Virus record (IMG/VR): IMGVR_UViG_3300020470_004573
Coordinates: 1 to 58,125 of that record
Reading direction: 5' to 3' (one strand)
From: a virus
DNA: 58,125 nucleotides
In this document: piece after piece, positions 17,695 to 32,600 of the stretch
How the letters are laid out: each line of letters opens with the position of its first letter
Position numbering within the stretch: the first letter of the stretch is position 1
Notes under the pieces: model-generated
What the model was told of the DNA's origin: nothing
Database searches by the model: none
Seen by the model: the letters and a program-made list of their open reading frames with translations, nothing else
Program-made: the position numbers and the translations under genes

Positions 17695-20600
17695 TAAAAT
17701 GCCTTCTCGTCACTAGTATTTTTCGATTCTATTATTATAGGATTTCTTTCTGGTTTTCTACCATCATCAAACTCTATCCTATAATCACCTACACCTAATC
17801 CTATGTTTTCATTTCCACTCTTGTCCTCTGAAAGTCCGCTGATAGATTGATTTAAGTCAGTATCTATTAATAAAGATGAGTCTTTATAATTACTATCAGT
17901 TACAGGTGATGTTAAATCTTTTTCATTCCACATTCTATTAGGAGGACCGAATGGGATTCTACCACTACCTTGCATAATTTGTGTAAAATTACCAAATCTA
18001 TCAACTCTTGGTAAAACTGGATAATAATATCCATCAATCCAACTTTGGTCGGATTCCTCATCTATAATTAGTTCTTCAGTTATTAAATTTGTTTTTTCTT
18101 TTATTGATAAATCCCAAACATAAATTGAACTATTTTGATTTATTCCCAAGAAACCAAGTGATTGAGTATCCCCATTAGGGTTGTAAACATATTCAAATTC
18201 ATATGGAACATAATTATATTCATTATAAAAAGTTAAAAATTGTATTTCTTGATATCCATTTTCATCTATAAATCTTACTTGAGGTGAATAGCTATCATTT
18301 ATTGTTCCTTCATAAAAAGCTTTACAACTAATAATATAAGTTTTACCTTCTTCCCAAGTATAATTACCAATAAATTGACCTGATGATTGTGGGTCATTGA
18401 AGTTTATAGAACTACCGGCAGTTTCATTTTTATCATTTTCTAAATGTGTAATTTTTATCATTTTAATTCCATCATATTCTTCTACACTATCTTTTTCAAT
18501 AAATTCAAAATCGGAAAAATAAGGATTAGGATTTAAGACAATATCTGAATTTACTAATTCATTATTTAAAAATGATTGTTGATTTAATGATACTCCAATT
18601 CTATCTTCAATTGTAAAATCTTTCGGTATAATATTTTTCCAATATCTATCAGAACTTGGATTTCCACCATAAGATTCTATACAATCAGTATAGTCAATAT
18701 CTTCTATCGTATATGGAGAAAGTGTATCTCCCAACTCAAGTTGAGCTCCCCATACATATAAAACATCACTTGTATTTCCAGGTTGGTCTCCACCAGGTCT
18801 ACCAAATGGTGAAACAATTTGTACATTAATATATTGTCCAAAAAGGTCAATATCTTGTGTAGTAAATGTTCCATATATTCTATGCCACTCACCAATCATA
18901 TCAGCATTTATTGTATTACTTATATCTACTGTTCTATGTCCAGCATATGTAACATCACCTTGATAATCCCATTGATTATCTTGATTCGCTATTCCACCAT
19001 CTATCGTATAACAACCTTGATAACAAGAATAATGTTCTATAGCTGAAGAATCATTAGGTACACATTCTGCACCATCCCATTCACAAAATATTCCCATATC
19101 ACACTCTTCTTCTAAAAATGTGTTACACCACTCTTTGTCGACTATACCATTAGGAGTTTGGTCTAAAAATTCTTGAGTAATACAATATTGAGATGTTGTT
19201 GGGTCACCATAAGTAATAATACCATTACCTTGATTATTACCATGTTGAGCCCAATCTGAATTATTACATACTTGATTTGCATTCATTCTAAATTCTGGTT
19301 GGTCAAGGTCTTCACCAACTTGATTTCCTTCAGGTATATAAACATATGTTGAAAATGTATATGTTTGTCCTTCTTTAAGATTTGGATTATAATGGTCTGA
19401 TAATGAACTCAAACCATTGTAATTTAATCCTTTACCCAATCCATCTTTTGTTATTTTAAATTTATATCCAAATCTAATATCGTTAGTATCTGTAGTACTA
19501 CTGACATCAAATAATTTTGTTGCAGTATTAGTTCCATCAGGTGCTAAAACTTCAGTTGTATTCCCTACATCCTGTGAGTGATTTCTATAATTCATTCCAG
19601 CTTCAGGATTATTTAAAGGAATTGTATCTACAGCACTGTATATATCACAATTAAAACCTAACATTTGCCACATATCAATTGGTTTAGTAAAGTATCTATT
19701 TTGTGACATATCAATATTACCTATATGATTACCAAATTCAGAATATTTTTGGAAATCACCTTGATTTATCTGAACTGTAGAAGAAGGGTTATTTAATGAA
19801 CCATATTGGTCTACACTTCCACTAAAGAATCCTTGAACTAATGATGAAGATAATTGTAAAGGAACATCATTAGAATTTTCATAAACATATGTTTTAATTT
19901 TATCATCACTTTGTATTTGTTCATTGAAAGAAAATATATGAGCACCTGAACCAGTAAACTTACTCATTTCTTCACCAATATAATCTTCTTTTAATAAAGC
20001 TAATGCATATTCAGATTCTAATCTATCATTGTAATTTTGAAAATTTAATTTAAATGGATTTTGTTCATCACCAACATATCCTAATTGTCTTTTTATAGAT
20101 TTAAAATAAATACTATCTTCTGATATACCACCAACAAATGGAGTACTATCATTGTAAGGAATAAAAGTATATCCAGCACCACCGACTTGTTCGTGTTCAT
20201 TTTCATAACCAATGTTTTTACTAACTTTAAATCTAACTAAAAATTTATGATGTTTATCTATTCCCATAACTCTACCAACTTGTGCTAATTCTTCAGGAAT
20301 ACCTACTTCATCACATTCATCACCACACGCATATAAACAACTTACATAAGATTCTGTTTCTTCGTATAAAGGCCAAACATTAAATCCAGAACAAGCATCT
20401 TGACAATAAGATTCGCAATCTGCAGGATTATATCTAACAACCCTAAACATTCTACCAGTCATTTCATATATTCCTGGTCTTTCGTAATTATGTGTTAATA
20501 CACTATCATATCCAAGTTGAAATGGTTCAGTATCATATTCCATACTTGTACCATCACCCCAATCTATAAAACCAACATAAAGATTTTCATTATAAACTAA

Positions 20601-23600
20601 ATCTTCAAATGCATCTTTTTCTTCAAACATTATTCCATTACCATATTCTCTAGCATAAAAGTAAAATTGAACTTCGGTTCCGGCTGTTGTTTCGTTATAA
20701 TGTTCTGGTTGTAATTTAGGGTCATAGTATTCAAATACAGTAGAATAATTTCCAGATAATCTATATGATTCTCCTGTAAAACTCATTGGAGTTCTTGCAT
20801 CAACATCAGGAATAAAATCACCAGCTCCACCGTGAACAACTGTTTGGTCAAATGGACTTATATAAGAACCTGATGCTACAGAGTCCCATCTAACTAAATC
20901 TTCATATCCATCATCCGTTTCTCTGTATATAAAACATCCTAATTGAGGACGCTCATCTAAATCTACACTTTCAATTCTTCTTCGAGAGTTATTTAATGGT
21001 ACATTCAAAGTTTCTGGAATATTAACACCCTGCCAAGGTAGATATCGTTTTGGTAATGTTTGTTTGATTGGAATAACATAATTTATATCTAATCTTTTAG
21101 CATTATATCCAGTTTCAGTTCCACCTGATACATCATCATCAGGAACTGATGACCAATATGTATCAAAGGCTTGCATTACAACTTTATAAGTACCTACTTC
21201 TGAAAATCTATGTGTGTGTCCATACATTAATAAATCTTTAACCCAATTACCTTCTCTAGTATTACCATCACCTGTACAAGGCCAATTGTCTGGATGTTCA
21301 CACGCTCTCACACAATCTGTAGTTCCACTATAATCAACACCATCTATAATTGTACCATCAGGCCAAGGTAGTTGACACTCATCAGGTTCGTCTATACCAT
21401 AATCAGAACCATATCCTGGACAATAACTTCCATCAGGACAAACATATCTGTTAGTAAAGGTATTACCACTTTCTACATAAACTTCAGGTGGGTCTGTTGG
21501 TAAGGATTGTATTGGAGGATAATACCAATCTAATCCATATTCATTAAATGGATAAGCAATTGTCCAATCTCTCCAAGTTTTTGGATATCCATCTATTAAT
21601 TGAGCTTTGGTTGTTATCCATATACCACCAGCACCTTCAGAATCTTCGTCATTTTCACAATCAAGTCTATTGTCAATTTGATTACAACTAGTCCCATCTT
21701 CTAATTCGAATTGACAATCTGAACATCTACCCTCATATTCATTACAATCTTCATAATCAACCTCTTCACCATTTTCATCTACACAATGATAGATAGATAA
21801 ATCATATCTCCAGATTGTATCGTGGGTATCAGTTCCACCAGGATTAAAGTCTGGTTCTATTCCAGAACCTAACCAATTATAACCAATCCAAGTACCATCA
21901 GTACATTGTGCTTCTTGTCTATCATGTATAATATATGCGTTAAATTCGTGAGCTTCCCAATCAAAAGCTTCCCAAGTACCACCAAGACCATCACATACTG
22001 ACTCTTCTATACCCAAACAATAATCAGGACAATCCTCATCAAAACAACAAGACATACCTATTGTTTCACATACAGGTGGTGGGTCACATATTTCACCAGA
22101 AGGACAATCATCATCGGCTGTACAAGGTGTACTTGTAGTTACTGAACAAGTTCCAGTTTCAACACATCCACTTTCATAACAAACACCCAATGATGTACAT
22201 TCATCTGAAGTAATTTGCATTGGATAATGTGGGTCTTCATAGTGACTTAAACAATTACCATAAGTTACACACTCTCCAATTGTAACATCTGATTCACCAT
22301 TACTACAAGTACCTGAATTTTCAACACATACTCCATATGTTTCACAATTTAATTTATCATATTGATTATTTGGTGATTCTGTATTTGATTCATAATGTAA
22401 AGTGTCACAACTTCCATCAGAAGAATACATCGCAGCGTTTTTACTTAACCATCCACCATAGTTTGGATTTGGAAAATCATATACTCCAGTATTACCAACT
22501 TCATCATCCCAATATAATCTTTCTCTTAAATCACCTCCTGAAACAGAGAATAAATATGTATCAGGTGAAACTCCAAATGAACTTACCAATACTGGAACAA
22601 CTACTCCTTCGGGACCGGATGTATCTATTGAACTAATCTCAAACTCATATTTAACACAAGAACAAGTCATTGTCTCAAGGTGAGGGTCACATGTACAAGT
22701 CGTAGGAATACCTTTCCAATATAATCTTAAATCTTCGGGTGGAGTTTCAAATGGTGTTTGATTAGCATAAATTGTTACTGTCCAATGACCAACAGATTCA
22801 GGAGAACCTATAAATAAAGTTCCTTCAGGAGTAATGTTTATATTTAATGGTAAATCCTCTTCTGTATTAGAACTATAATACATTGTAAATGTAGGAACAT
22901 CATATGCATTGTTATTAGAATTTTCTGGGTCGGTGAAATCAACTGTATAAAGTCTGTCTTCTTCTTGACCAACTCTTAAAGTGATACCTGTTGTACTTAC
23001 ATCTTGTAATGTACCACCCGTATTTAATCCATTAATAACTAAAGGATAATCATTTCTAACCCATTTAACCCAAAGTCTTTTTGTTCTCTGTACATGAGTG
23101 AATCCATCACCATTTGGGTCTATAGAATTTTTATTTGGGTCTGTGACAGTAACTTCATAGAATCTTGTGATTTCAGTTAAATCATCTGGTGTATATCCAT
23201 AACCAGCTTCATAAGGGTCTATCCTAACACATTCATCACCAGTTTCTTGACAATCTTGGTCACTATATAAAATTTCACCACCATCAGATAATGCATAATC
23301 GTGCCATCCACCACCCATACCATCACATAAATCATTCCATTCTTCAGGTGTTGTATATCCAAATGGAGCTATTGTAGAATTACATACTCCATCCGATAAA
23401 TCAAATACTGAATAATTAAATGGATATTCTTCGGTTGTATACCAAGAAGCTCCTCGTTGATTAATACTATTACATTCACCACATCCATAAACACAAACAC
23501 CATCAAGAACCCCATCTCCATCATTGTCAGGTCCACAAGGTTCTCCACTACTTGTACAAGAAGCACCATATTGTCCAAACTCTTCAAATCCCTCACAACT

Positions 23601-26600
23601 AAATAATTCACATTCTTCATCTGATGGCCATTCAGTTATAAAATCACATACAGATTGTCCTGTACCAGTACCAGATGAAGCTATATAGTCTTCACAACTT
23701 TGTCCATCTGTTAAATCTCCACATAGAACATCGTACTCTGTCCCATATTCTTCTTTTGAAATGCAATATTCATTTGTAGGTAAAATTTCATATTGTATAC
23801 ATTCTTCTCGACATTCGTTATATGTCGTATACAATAATCCACTATCGTCACCTAAACAATTCCAACCTTGACCACCTGTAACAATTACTCTTAAGTCGTT
23901 GTCATCCCAAGTAGATTCAGTACAATCTTGTGGATTAAAATTACAATCTTCAGGTAAAAATTGACAAGGAAGTCCACCACTCTCCGAATCATTTACCCCA
24001 TTACAAGTAAAAGAACCTAATATAGGTTTTCTTAAAATAAGATAATCAATAATCCAATCACCACCAGCGTTATCACATTGTGTTTCAGTAAATATCTCTT
24101 CACTTTCAACACCCTCTATTTCACAATGAGCATTTTCATCCTTAAGTAATTCAACTCCAACTTCATCTACTTTTAAAGTTTGATTTTCATAATATTTTAT
24201 TTGAAGCATATAATCAAAAGGAAGTACACATCCACCATTTGTAATCCAAGTATTGCATCCATTACCTTCACATCCATAATCTGCAGATAGAGTAAAATCT
24301 CTTAAAGCATAATTGATAGCATCTGGGTCTAAACAACCACCATACAAACATTCATTATATGGGTCATATGTAGAACCATATAAGAAATTTACAGCTGGTG
24401 ATGGTGATAATAAACACTCAGTAACACAATCTATATCAGTTACAAAAGTTCTTGGCCAATCAAAATCATTTGATGAATCTAAACAAAAAGCTTCGTTAGA
24501 ATATTCAAGTAAAACATCACCACTACTACCAACACAAATACCGACCACACCATTTATTGTTCTACTACAAGTAGAGTCTTTTCCAAAATCAAGAATATTT
24601 CCGTTAGAGTTTTCACATTTATATGTTTCATCGAGAACATGTCCAAAAGAACCTTGATTGTTTTCATAAAATGTTCCATTAGGAGCTAAATTATCAACTC
24701 TACCATCATCTTGACAACCTATAACAGGATATCTACAACTTGAAGCACATTTTGCATCATCTACTGAACCTTCCCAATCACCTTGATTAATTGCAAACTC
24801 AACACATTGTGTATCGTTTGTACATTCAAAATTAATTTTAATATTACCATTACCATCTACACAATGATCCCAACTAGCTTGTGGGTCGTAGAATGCAGAT
24901 TTACTATCAAGAGATACTAAACATTCATTTGGAGAATTTAAAAGATGATGAGTAGAATCACAATAACTTTCAAAAACAGATGATGAATCATCAGTACAAC
25001 TATAATAATCAGTAATTCCATTAGAGTCACAAGACCCACACATATTAGAACAAGTATCACATATACAAGCACCATTAATCCAAACACCTTCACCATCTAT
25101 TATAGGTTCGTCAATACATCCTTGTTTTGTAATAATTGAAAATGTAACATTATCATACATTACACCTAAAGTAGGATAATTAAGTTCACCATATATAGGT
25201 AAAATTCCAGTAGAAGGATAATTAGTATGGTCACTTATAGTTGCATTGTTCCAAACAACATCTGTAATATCAAAATATTTATCATAATATTGAACACATC
25301 CAACTTTCCGTGTATCATCATCAATATCACCCTCACTCCAATAACATCCTGGCCAATCATCAATTCCGTTTTCACAATCTGATTGTGATAGAAATTGTTT
25401 ATCATTTCCGTCACCATCAACCCACCTTCCAAATGGTGTCGGACAATACCAATTACCAGTAGAAGTACCATCACTTCCGTTTGTCCAAGTTGGTAGTTCA
25501 CCTAATTGATTTAAACTTGGAGTTTCTGTCCATCCATTTCCAATAAATTCTATTGAAAAATCTCTATTAATATTAAAAGGTATAAAACTATATTGTATCT
25601 TTAACCAAATCTTATCATCTTTTGTAAAGTTCCAATCACAACTTTGTACATCAGGAGAATCACCTGAACAATTTGGAGATGACCAAGATTCCGAATCTCC
25701 CCCTATAGGTTTAACTACAGAAGCCGTCATTGTCGGTGAGTAATGGTCATTAGATACTGTAACAATTTCACTTTGTGCTTCTATTCCAAGACCACCTGTT
25801 GATACAATATAATAACTTACATCAGTAACAGCTGACCAATCTATATCATTTGTTCCATCTACAAATGTATCTGTAAACTGATAATTAACTTCAGTAGCAG
25901 ATACCTTTTCGTATGTGTAAAAATCACTTAAAACATCACCAAGAGAATACCAAGTAGCTCCCAAATCTACACTTCTATATATTGCAAATTTTTCTACACC
26001 TTCTTCATATCCCATACCCATATTTTGACCAGGGTCATATGACCATTTTAAAATAGTAGGGAAGTTAGAGTCGACTTGGTCATTTACTGTAACAACATAT
26101 CTACAAACTCCTCCTCCACATTGACTACCATCAATACATTCAATTGAAGGGTCATTATCACAATGTCCAGTTGCATATAATGGGACATCAAAATTATAAG
26201 AACAACAAGTGAAATCACCACCATTTAATACATTAACACAATCTAAAGATGGAGATGAAGAGTCATAATTATTTGCTTCCGAATCTAAACATTTAAATCC
26301 ACAATCATTTGGAGGGTCAATAGCATAAGAATCGTAACACACACCACATTCATCCAACTTATATTGACATTCTTCACCTAAATCATTACAAGTACAAGTT
26401 CCATTACAATCTTTATTGTTATTTACTTCACCAGGAGTATCCCAACATTCACCACATTCATCAGGTCCATAACCTGGACAAAAATCAGTTGATAAATAAA
26501 AATGTCCTGTAAAATCACTAATATTAGTACCTATACTATTTATGTCTGGTTGTGTTATTGATGGTAACCCATCTACAGTACCACCATAATAAACATTATT

Positions 26601-29600
26601 TTCATCTGACAAATTACCTACACAAATTCTTAATGTTGTAACAGGATAAAATGTTCCACCATCTTCACAAGTACAATCACCTTCAACAGCATTTGTACAA
26701 GTATATTCTTCTTCTGCTCCACCTTGACATACACCAATTTCACCAGTACAACCATCAAAGGATGGAGTGCCCGTTCTACATTCACCTGTACCTGTAGTTG
26801 TATAATCTAAATCTGGATAAACTGTTCTAAAGTCTGCAGGTGGACAACAATTACCCCAATCATCTACTTCATTTGTTCCACCACATTGACCACTACAATC
26901 AGCCACTCCATTATAATATGGTTGACCTTCAGTTGAACAACATTCATTAACAACATCATCGTATCCGTCTCCACCACATACACCACAAACATCAAAATCT
27001 ACAATTGGGTCACCTCCACTACCTACATTATTAGATGCACAATCATAACAACCACCTTCCCAAATATAACAATTACCATCACTATCAGGAGTTATAGTTC
27101 CAAGTCCTAAAACATTTGTCAAATCGTCTGGTTGAACTAAACAAGTTCCAAAGCATGAACCACATTCATCTATATCTTCACCAGCTTCGTGTTCTGTTGT
27201 CGTACCTGAACATACACCACAATCATCTATATATGAACCAAAGTTATTATCATATGGAAAATCCCAAGAAGATTCAAATTGTTCAGTATATGGAAAACAT
27301 ACACCATTACAATCTTGATTAGTACCTTCACCACTTGCTATATTTATAATAGAATTATTTTCAAGAGGAACTGAAATACCATTAGGTCCGTTGTTATAAC
27401 ATAAACCACAATCATCTACATATCTACAAACTCCTGTACCATTTTCGTCTTGAACACAGAATCCATTTTGTGGATATGTAGAATTACAATCAGTAGAACG
27501 AACTATTTCATCTCTACTCATATGTATAACTCTTACATCGGAAATTATAACCTGATGAGGTGGTAAATTATCACCACCCAAACCAAATCTTAAACTTGCG
27601 TGAGGATTACCTTGACCAGTTGATGGTTTTGTTACTTGAGAATTTGCAATAAATTCATAAACCTTATTTTTATCATTATTTGCGGTTACTTCAAAATTTT
27701 CATTTAAACCATATGTTTCCCAAGAAGTTCCATCTTCATCCCAATCTTCACCATTACTGTGTTCTATTAATCTAACATTGATAGTTCTATCTATCGTTGA
27801 CAATATCTTAAAAATAACTCTATATACATCACCCTCGTCAAGTGGAATATTACTTGGATATGATGGGAATACTTGAACATGATTTCTATCGAGTCCACCA
27901 TCATTAATTTGAATAGTAAATGATTCAGAATCTCCTTCCAGTATTTCTGAAGATGCACCTTCAGTTGTATTATTCCAAACAGTAAATTCGTTTATAGGTG
28001 TTCCTAATATATCTTCTCCGACAAAATCTGTAATACCGTATTCAGTATAACCTCCTAAAAATTGTTCTTCTGTCATCATATTATTAGTACAAACTTCAAC
28101 ACAATCACCATCACACCAAGTATCAAATGCACCAGGTGTACCATCAGGTGCAACACAATCACAATATTGGTCACCTATTAAATCTAATGTAGCTCTTGAA
28201 GGCCATAGTGAATATACAATATCATTATTACATGTACCACTACATTCAACATTACAACCTTGACCTTCTCTACAATGATACCAACCATTACCAGGGTCAA
28301 TATGTGGACAATTAGAATTTGTTATTTCACCACACCCTTGTAAATCTAAATCAGGGTCACCATAATATGTAATTTGTCCTACTCCGTGAACAGAATATTC
28401 CGTTGCACCATTTTGAGTTAAAGTATCTTCAGGACAATAATTACAACTATCTTTAAGACCAGGTAAACAACAATTGTATGTTGTGTTATATAATTCACTT
28501 TTATATAAACAACAAGTCTCATCACCATTTGAATCAAAACATCCGTTTGAATATCTATTACTATAATTACAAGTAGAATTATCTGAATCTTGACATCCAT
28601 ATCTTTTTAAATTTACGGCTACTTGTCTTTTATATCTCGGACCTGTCATTGTAGCACCTGTTAATGGGTCTGTTAATTCATACCAATTATAAGGCCACCA
28701 TATTGTAACATAGTTTGTACCCGAATAAGGACAAGGGTCTCCACCACAAGCAGTTGCAGAATCCCAATAAGAACTTTCCCAAGTCGAATTGGATAATACA
28801 ACATGATTTTCTGTTCCTGTTATATCATTTACATCTGTAAACGAGTATGTATTGTAACAAGTACCTGCTCCACCACCACAATCATCTAAATTAAAAGTAT
28901 TAGGACCATTTATTCCAAACACTCCCCTACCTACAAGAGTATTTATCGCACTTGCAGAATTTGATGTTATCGTATATGGGTCACCTGAACCTCTATCATA
29001 AGATAAGTTTGTTGTAAAATCATAATCAATATCATATTTAAAAGTTGACATATTATGTTGAACTGCATTATCTTGATTAAATACATTAAATTCAAGTGCT
29101 TGCCCATTAAAACTATTTATATATGGTGATGGTGTATGTGAAAGTCCATAGTCAAAGAAATCATTACATGTATTATTATATACATCTGTAGCATTACAAA
29201 AATGTTCATTTTGACTTAAAACTTCTGTTTTAGTTCCACCCACTTCAAAATGTGTAATATCAAATGTCGGATATTCACATTCAGGTTGATAATGTACATA
29301 ATCACATTCAAATATATCTAGTGTATAATCACATCCACAATTGTCAACAGATGTACAATTACCCGCATATGGGTCTAAACAACCATATGAAATATATAAT
29401 GGAGCTCCATATGAAACCACATTATGTAATGAAGTATCTAAATATGTATCACCTGCACTATCTCTATAAACATAAGTCCCACCATATTCAGCAGTTAAAT
29501 TATAAAAATCGATATAAAAACTATTATAGTTAGGTGACCAAGATGCTCCATTAACTAATAAATCTAATGTAAATAATTCTGTATCAGTTCCAATTGGAAT

Positions 29601-32600
29601 AGGTGTATTTGTAGTCATCTGTACTTGATATTGTAAGTAATCACCTTCATCAGTCGGAGAGTTAACAACAACAGTGTTAATGTTAGGATGTATTTTAGAT
29701 ACACTTCCTATAGTAATTGGGTCGTCACCTGGTTTAGAAAATAAATTAAAATGTATTTGAGTAATGTGACTAATTTCCGTAGTGTTAGTTATTCTAACCG
29801 GAAGTTTTCCTGTAGATGTGTTAAAAGTTCCAAAAGAAAATTCTGGTGCACATGTTGAACCATCACCATCACAGATACCACATACATCATTTTCTGGATA
29901 TCTTCCATCATTTGGATGACCATCATCTACACATTGACTTCCAGATTGGTCATATCCGTGATACCAACTTGAATCACAACCTTGAACACAACAATAGTCA
30001 GTACTAGATACACAATCTCCACAATTATTTGTCGAATGGTCATAGTCACCAGTATCACATGCAACATCTACACAATAACCATTTGTTCCACAAGGTTCTA
30101 AATAATCAGTACATCCCGATGTTCTTATTAATTCAACATTTGAAAATCTATATGAATTATTTTCATAACTATTGACAGAATAATGTGAACCATCTCTTAA
30201 ATATATCCTAATATTATCATCAGCATAATCTGGGTCGTACCAATGAGGTATAATCCATCTAGCCGTTACATTTCTCCAACCATCACCATCAGGTTCTGAT
30301 TCTGTTCCCCAGGGACTATCTGAATTATAATTCCAATATAAATAATCACCTGCCCACCAATCTACTCCTAAAGCAATAGCTTTTTCTTGACATAATACTG
30401 ATTGTTCGGCAGCAGTGCCTGTTATAGTGTAATCTACCCAAGCGTCTGCTTGGTCATTAGCAAAACAACTTGCAGCTGAGTTACATCCAAGATGACATCT
30501 ATATGATGGGCTTCCAGAAGCATAAAGAGAAGTTGCAACTTTTCTATTGTTTTCACTCCAATATCTAAATGATAATACTAATTCTTCTCCAGGAATTAAA
30601 CCACCAATAGTATGGTCAACATTTATAATCCGTAAACCATTGTTATTTGATAAACATGGGTCTGTATCATTACCTTCTAATTCCATTTTTGTACAACTTA
30701 CACCAGAAACTTCTTTTCCTGGATTACCAAGATTATCCACTATATCCGTTACAACCATCGCATTATCAGTACAATTAGTATTTGGATGACTTGAACAACT
30801 CCAAGAAAATGGATCAACATCATCAGGAATACCACTGTAAATTATAGTTTGATTTATAGCACCATCAGTTCCATCACTACATATTAAGTCACCAGTTATA
30901 CCTCGACAATCAACTGTTGAATTATAATCTGTTGAACCATCTCTACAATATCCACAATCATCATATTGATGAGTTCCATCACAAGCTAAATTATGTTCTT
31001 CTTTTGTTGTCCAAGAACCTGAACACTCACATTGACCACCACAATCAGTTGTATGAGGTCCGTCACATACACCCGCACAATCTTTTGTTTCTCCAGCAAC
31101 TGTAACTTGACCAAGATAATTTCCACCAAGATTATATGGAGTATAATCAGAAGTTCCTGTTATACAATATCCACAATCGTCTACACTATATTGACATTGA
31201 GGTCCACAAAAAGTATCATAACAAACACAAGAACCTGTTCCTTCTGTTGTTCCGTTTCCATTAGTACAACAACTTGTATAATCACAACAAGAATAATCAG
31301 TTCCATCTTTAACAGGAGGGTTAGCACAATCAGTTGTACCTGATGTAGAACAAGCATTTGCATCTAAACATCCAGAACAAGATGTGTTATCACCAGCACA
31401 AACACCACAATCATCAGTATCATTCGAATAACAATCACATTGCCCATCGTCATTATTAGTTACCCAACTTCCACTCATACTACTAACTAATGGATAAACA
31501 GTTCCAACATTTACAATTGTATCACCTTGAGAAAGACATAATGTCGATGCACTACCACAACCTAAACCATCACCATCTTCGTCTAAATAATATTGGCCTG
31601 GAGAAGGTCCGTTCGATGAAGAACCATAATTACAACCACAACCTACATTTGTTGCATTATTACCATTTGGTATACCACAATTATCTAAACAAAAACTATT
31701 CCAATATAAGTCTAAACACAGACCTCCAGTATCTGATACTACAGGGTCTTGAAAATCTCCACATATACACTTACCACATTCATCTGTTAAAGCAGTTCCA
31801 CTACATACACCTGCACAATCTGCGTCATCACCAACAACAAAACAAAATGTAGGATATGGACAATCTGATAAATTAGGATTATTTCCTAATTGTTTACAAG
31901 GAACACCTGTATTGAATGTTCCACTATAACAAGTTCCAGTTTCATTACCACCTTGATTTTGACAAACTCCACATGCATCTTTACTAGAATTTGCAACATA
32001 ATTATTTCCACCACAATTGTCACCGATACAAGAACATATTCCACAATCATCTATTTCATTAGTACCATTTGGAACATTGAAACAATCTGAACAAGATGAA
32101 TTATCTCCATCACAAACACCACATTCATCAAATTCATTAGAGAAACAGGTTTCGTCTTCATCATTGTCACAAGTATTATTCCAACCAGTCGTATCATCGT
32201 ATGGACAAAATTCTTGTTCTACTTCACAATTTGATGTTCCATCTCCATCCGTATCATAATAATATGTTGTTGTTCCATCACCTTCACATATACCACATTC
32301 ATCTCTACCACAATTTGTTAATGGTGTAGTATCATCACCAGGAGAACTACCATCAGCAGTTACCTCATTACAAGAACCAAGATGAGTTTGACAAGCACCG
32401 GCAATAATATTATAACCTTCACCAGCACCACAACCCTCATCAGTAGAAACATTATCTCCTGGTGCACAAGTTCCTTGACAATCTTTTGACCTTCCTTGAC
32501 CATTACATACACCACATTCATCATATTGAGTACCACCACAAACTGCGTTATGACCAGCATAATCACCAAGTGTCCAAGAATCAGAACATTCACAATCACC

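Noticed and set aside
24313-24657. Plus-strand 114-codon frame inside the giant gene
   Set aside because: Lies wholly opposite the 6224-aa frame and shows no motif; a shadow of the Cys-rich coding strand.
31490-31852. Plus-strand 120-codon His/Leu-rich frame
   Set aside because: Composition is the mirror of Asp/Cys-rich codons on the real strand; not a gene.
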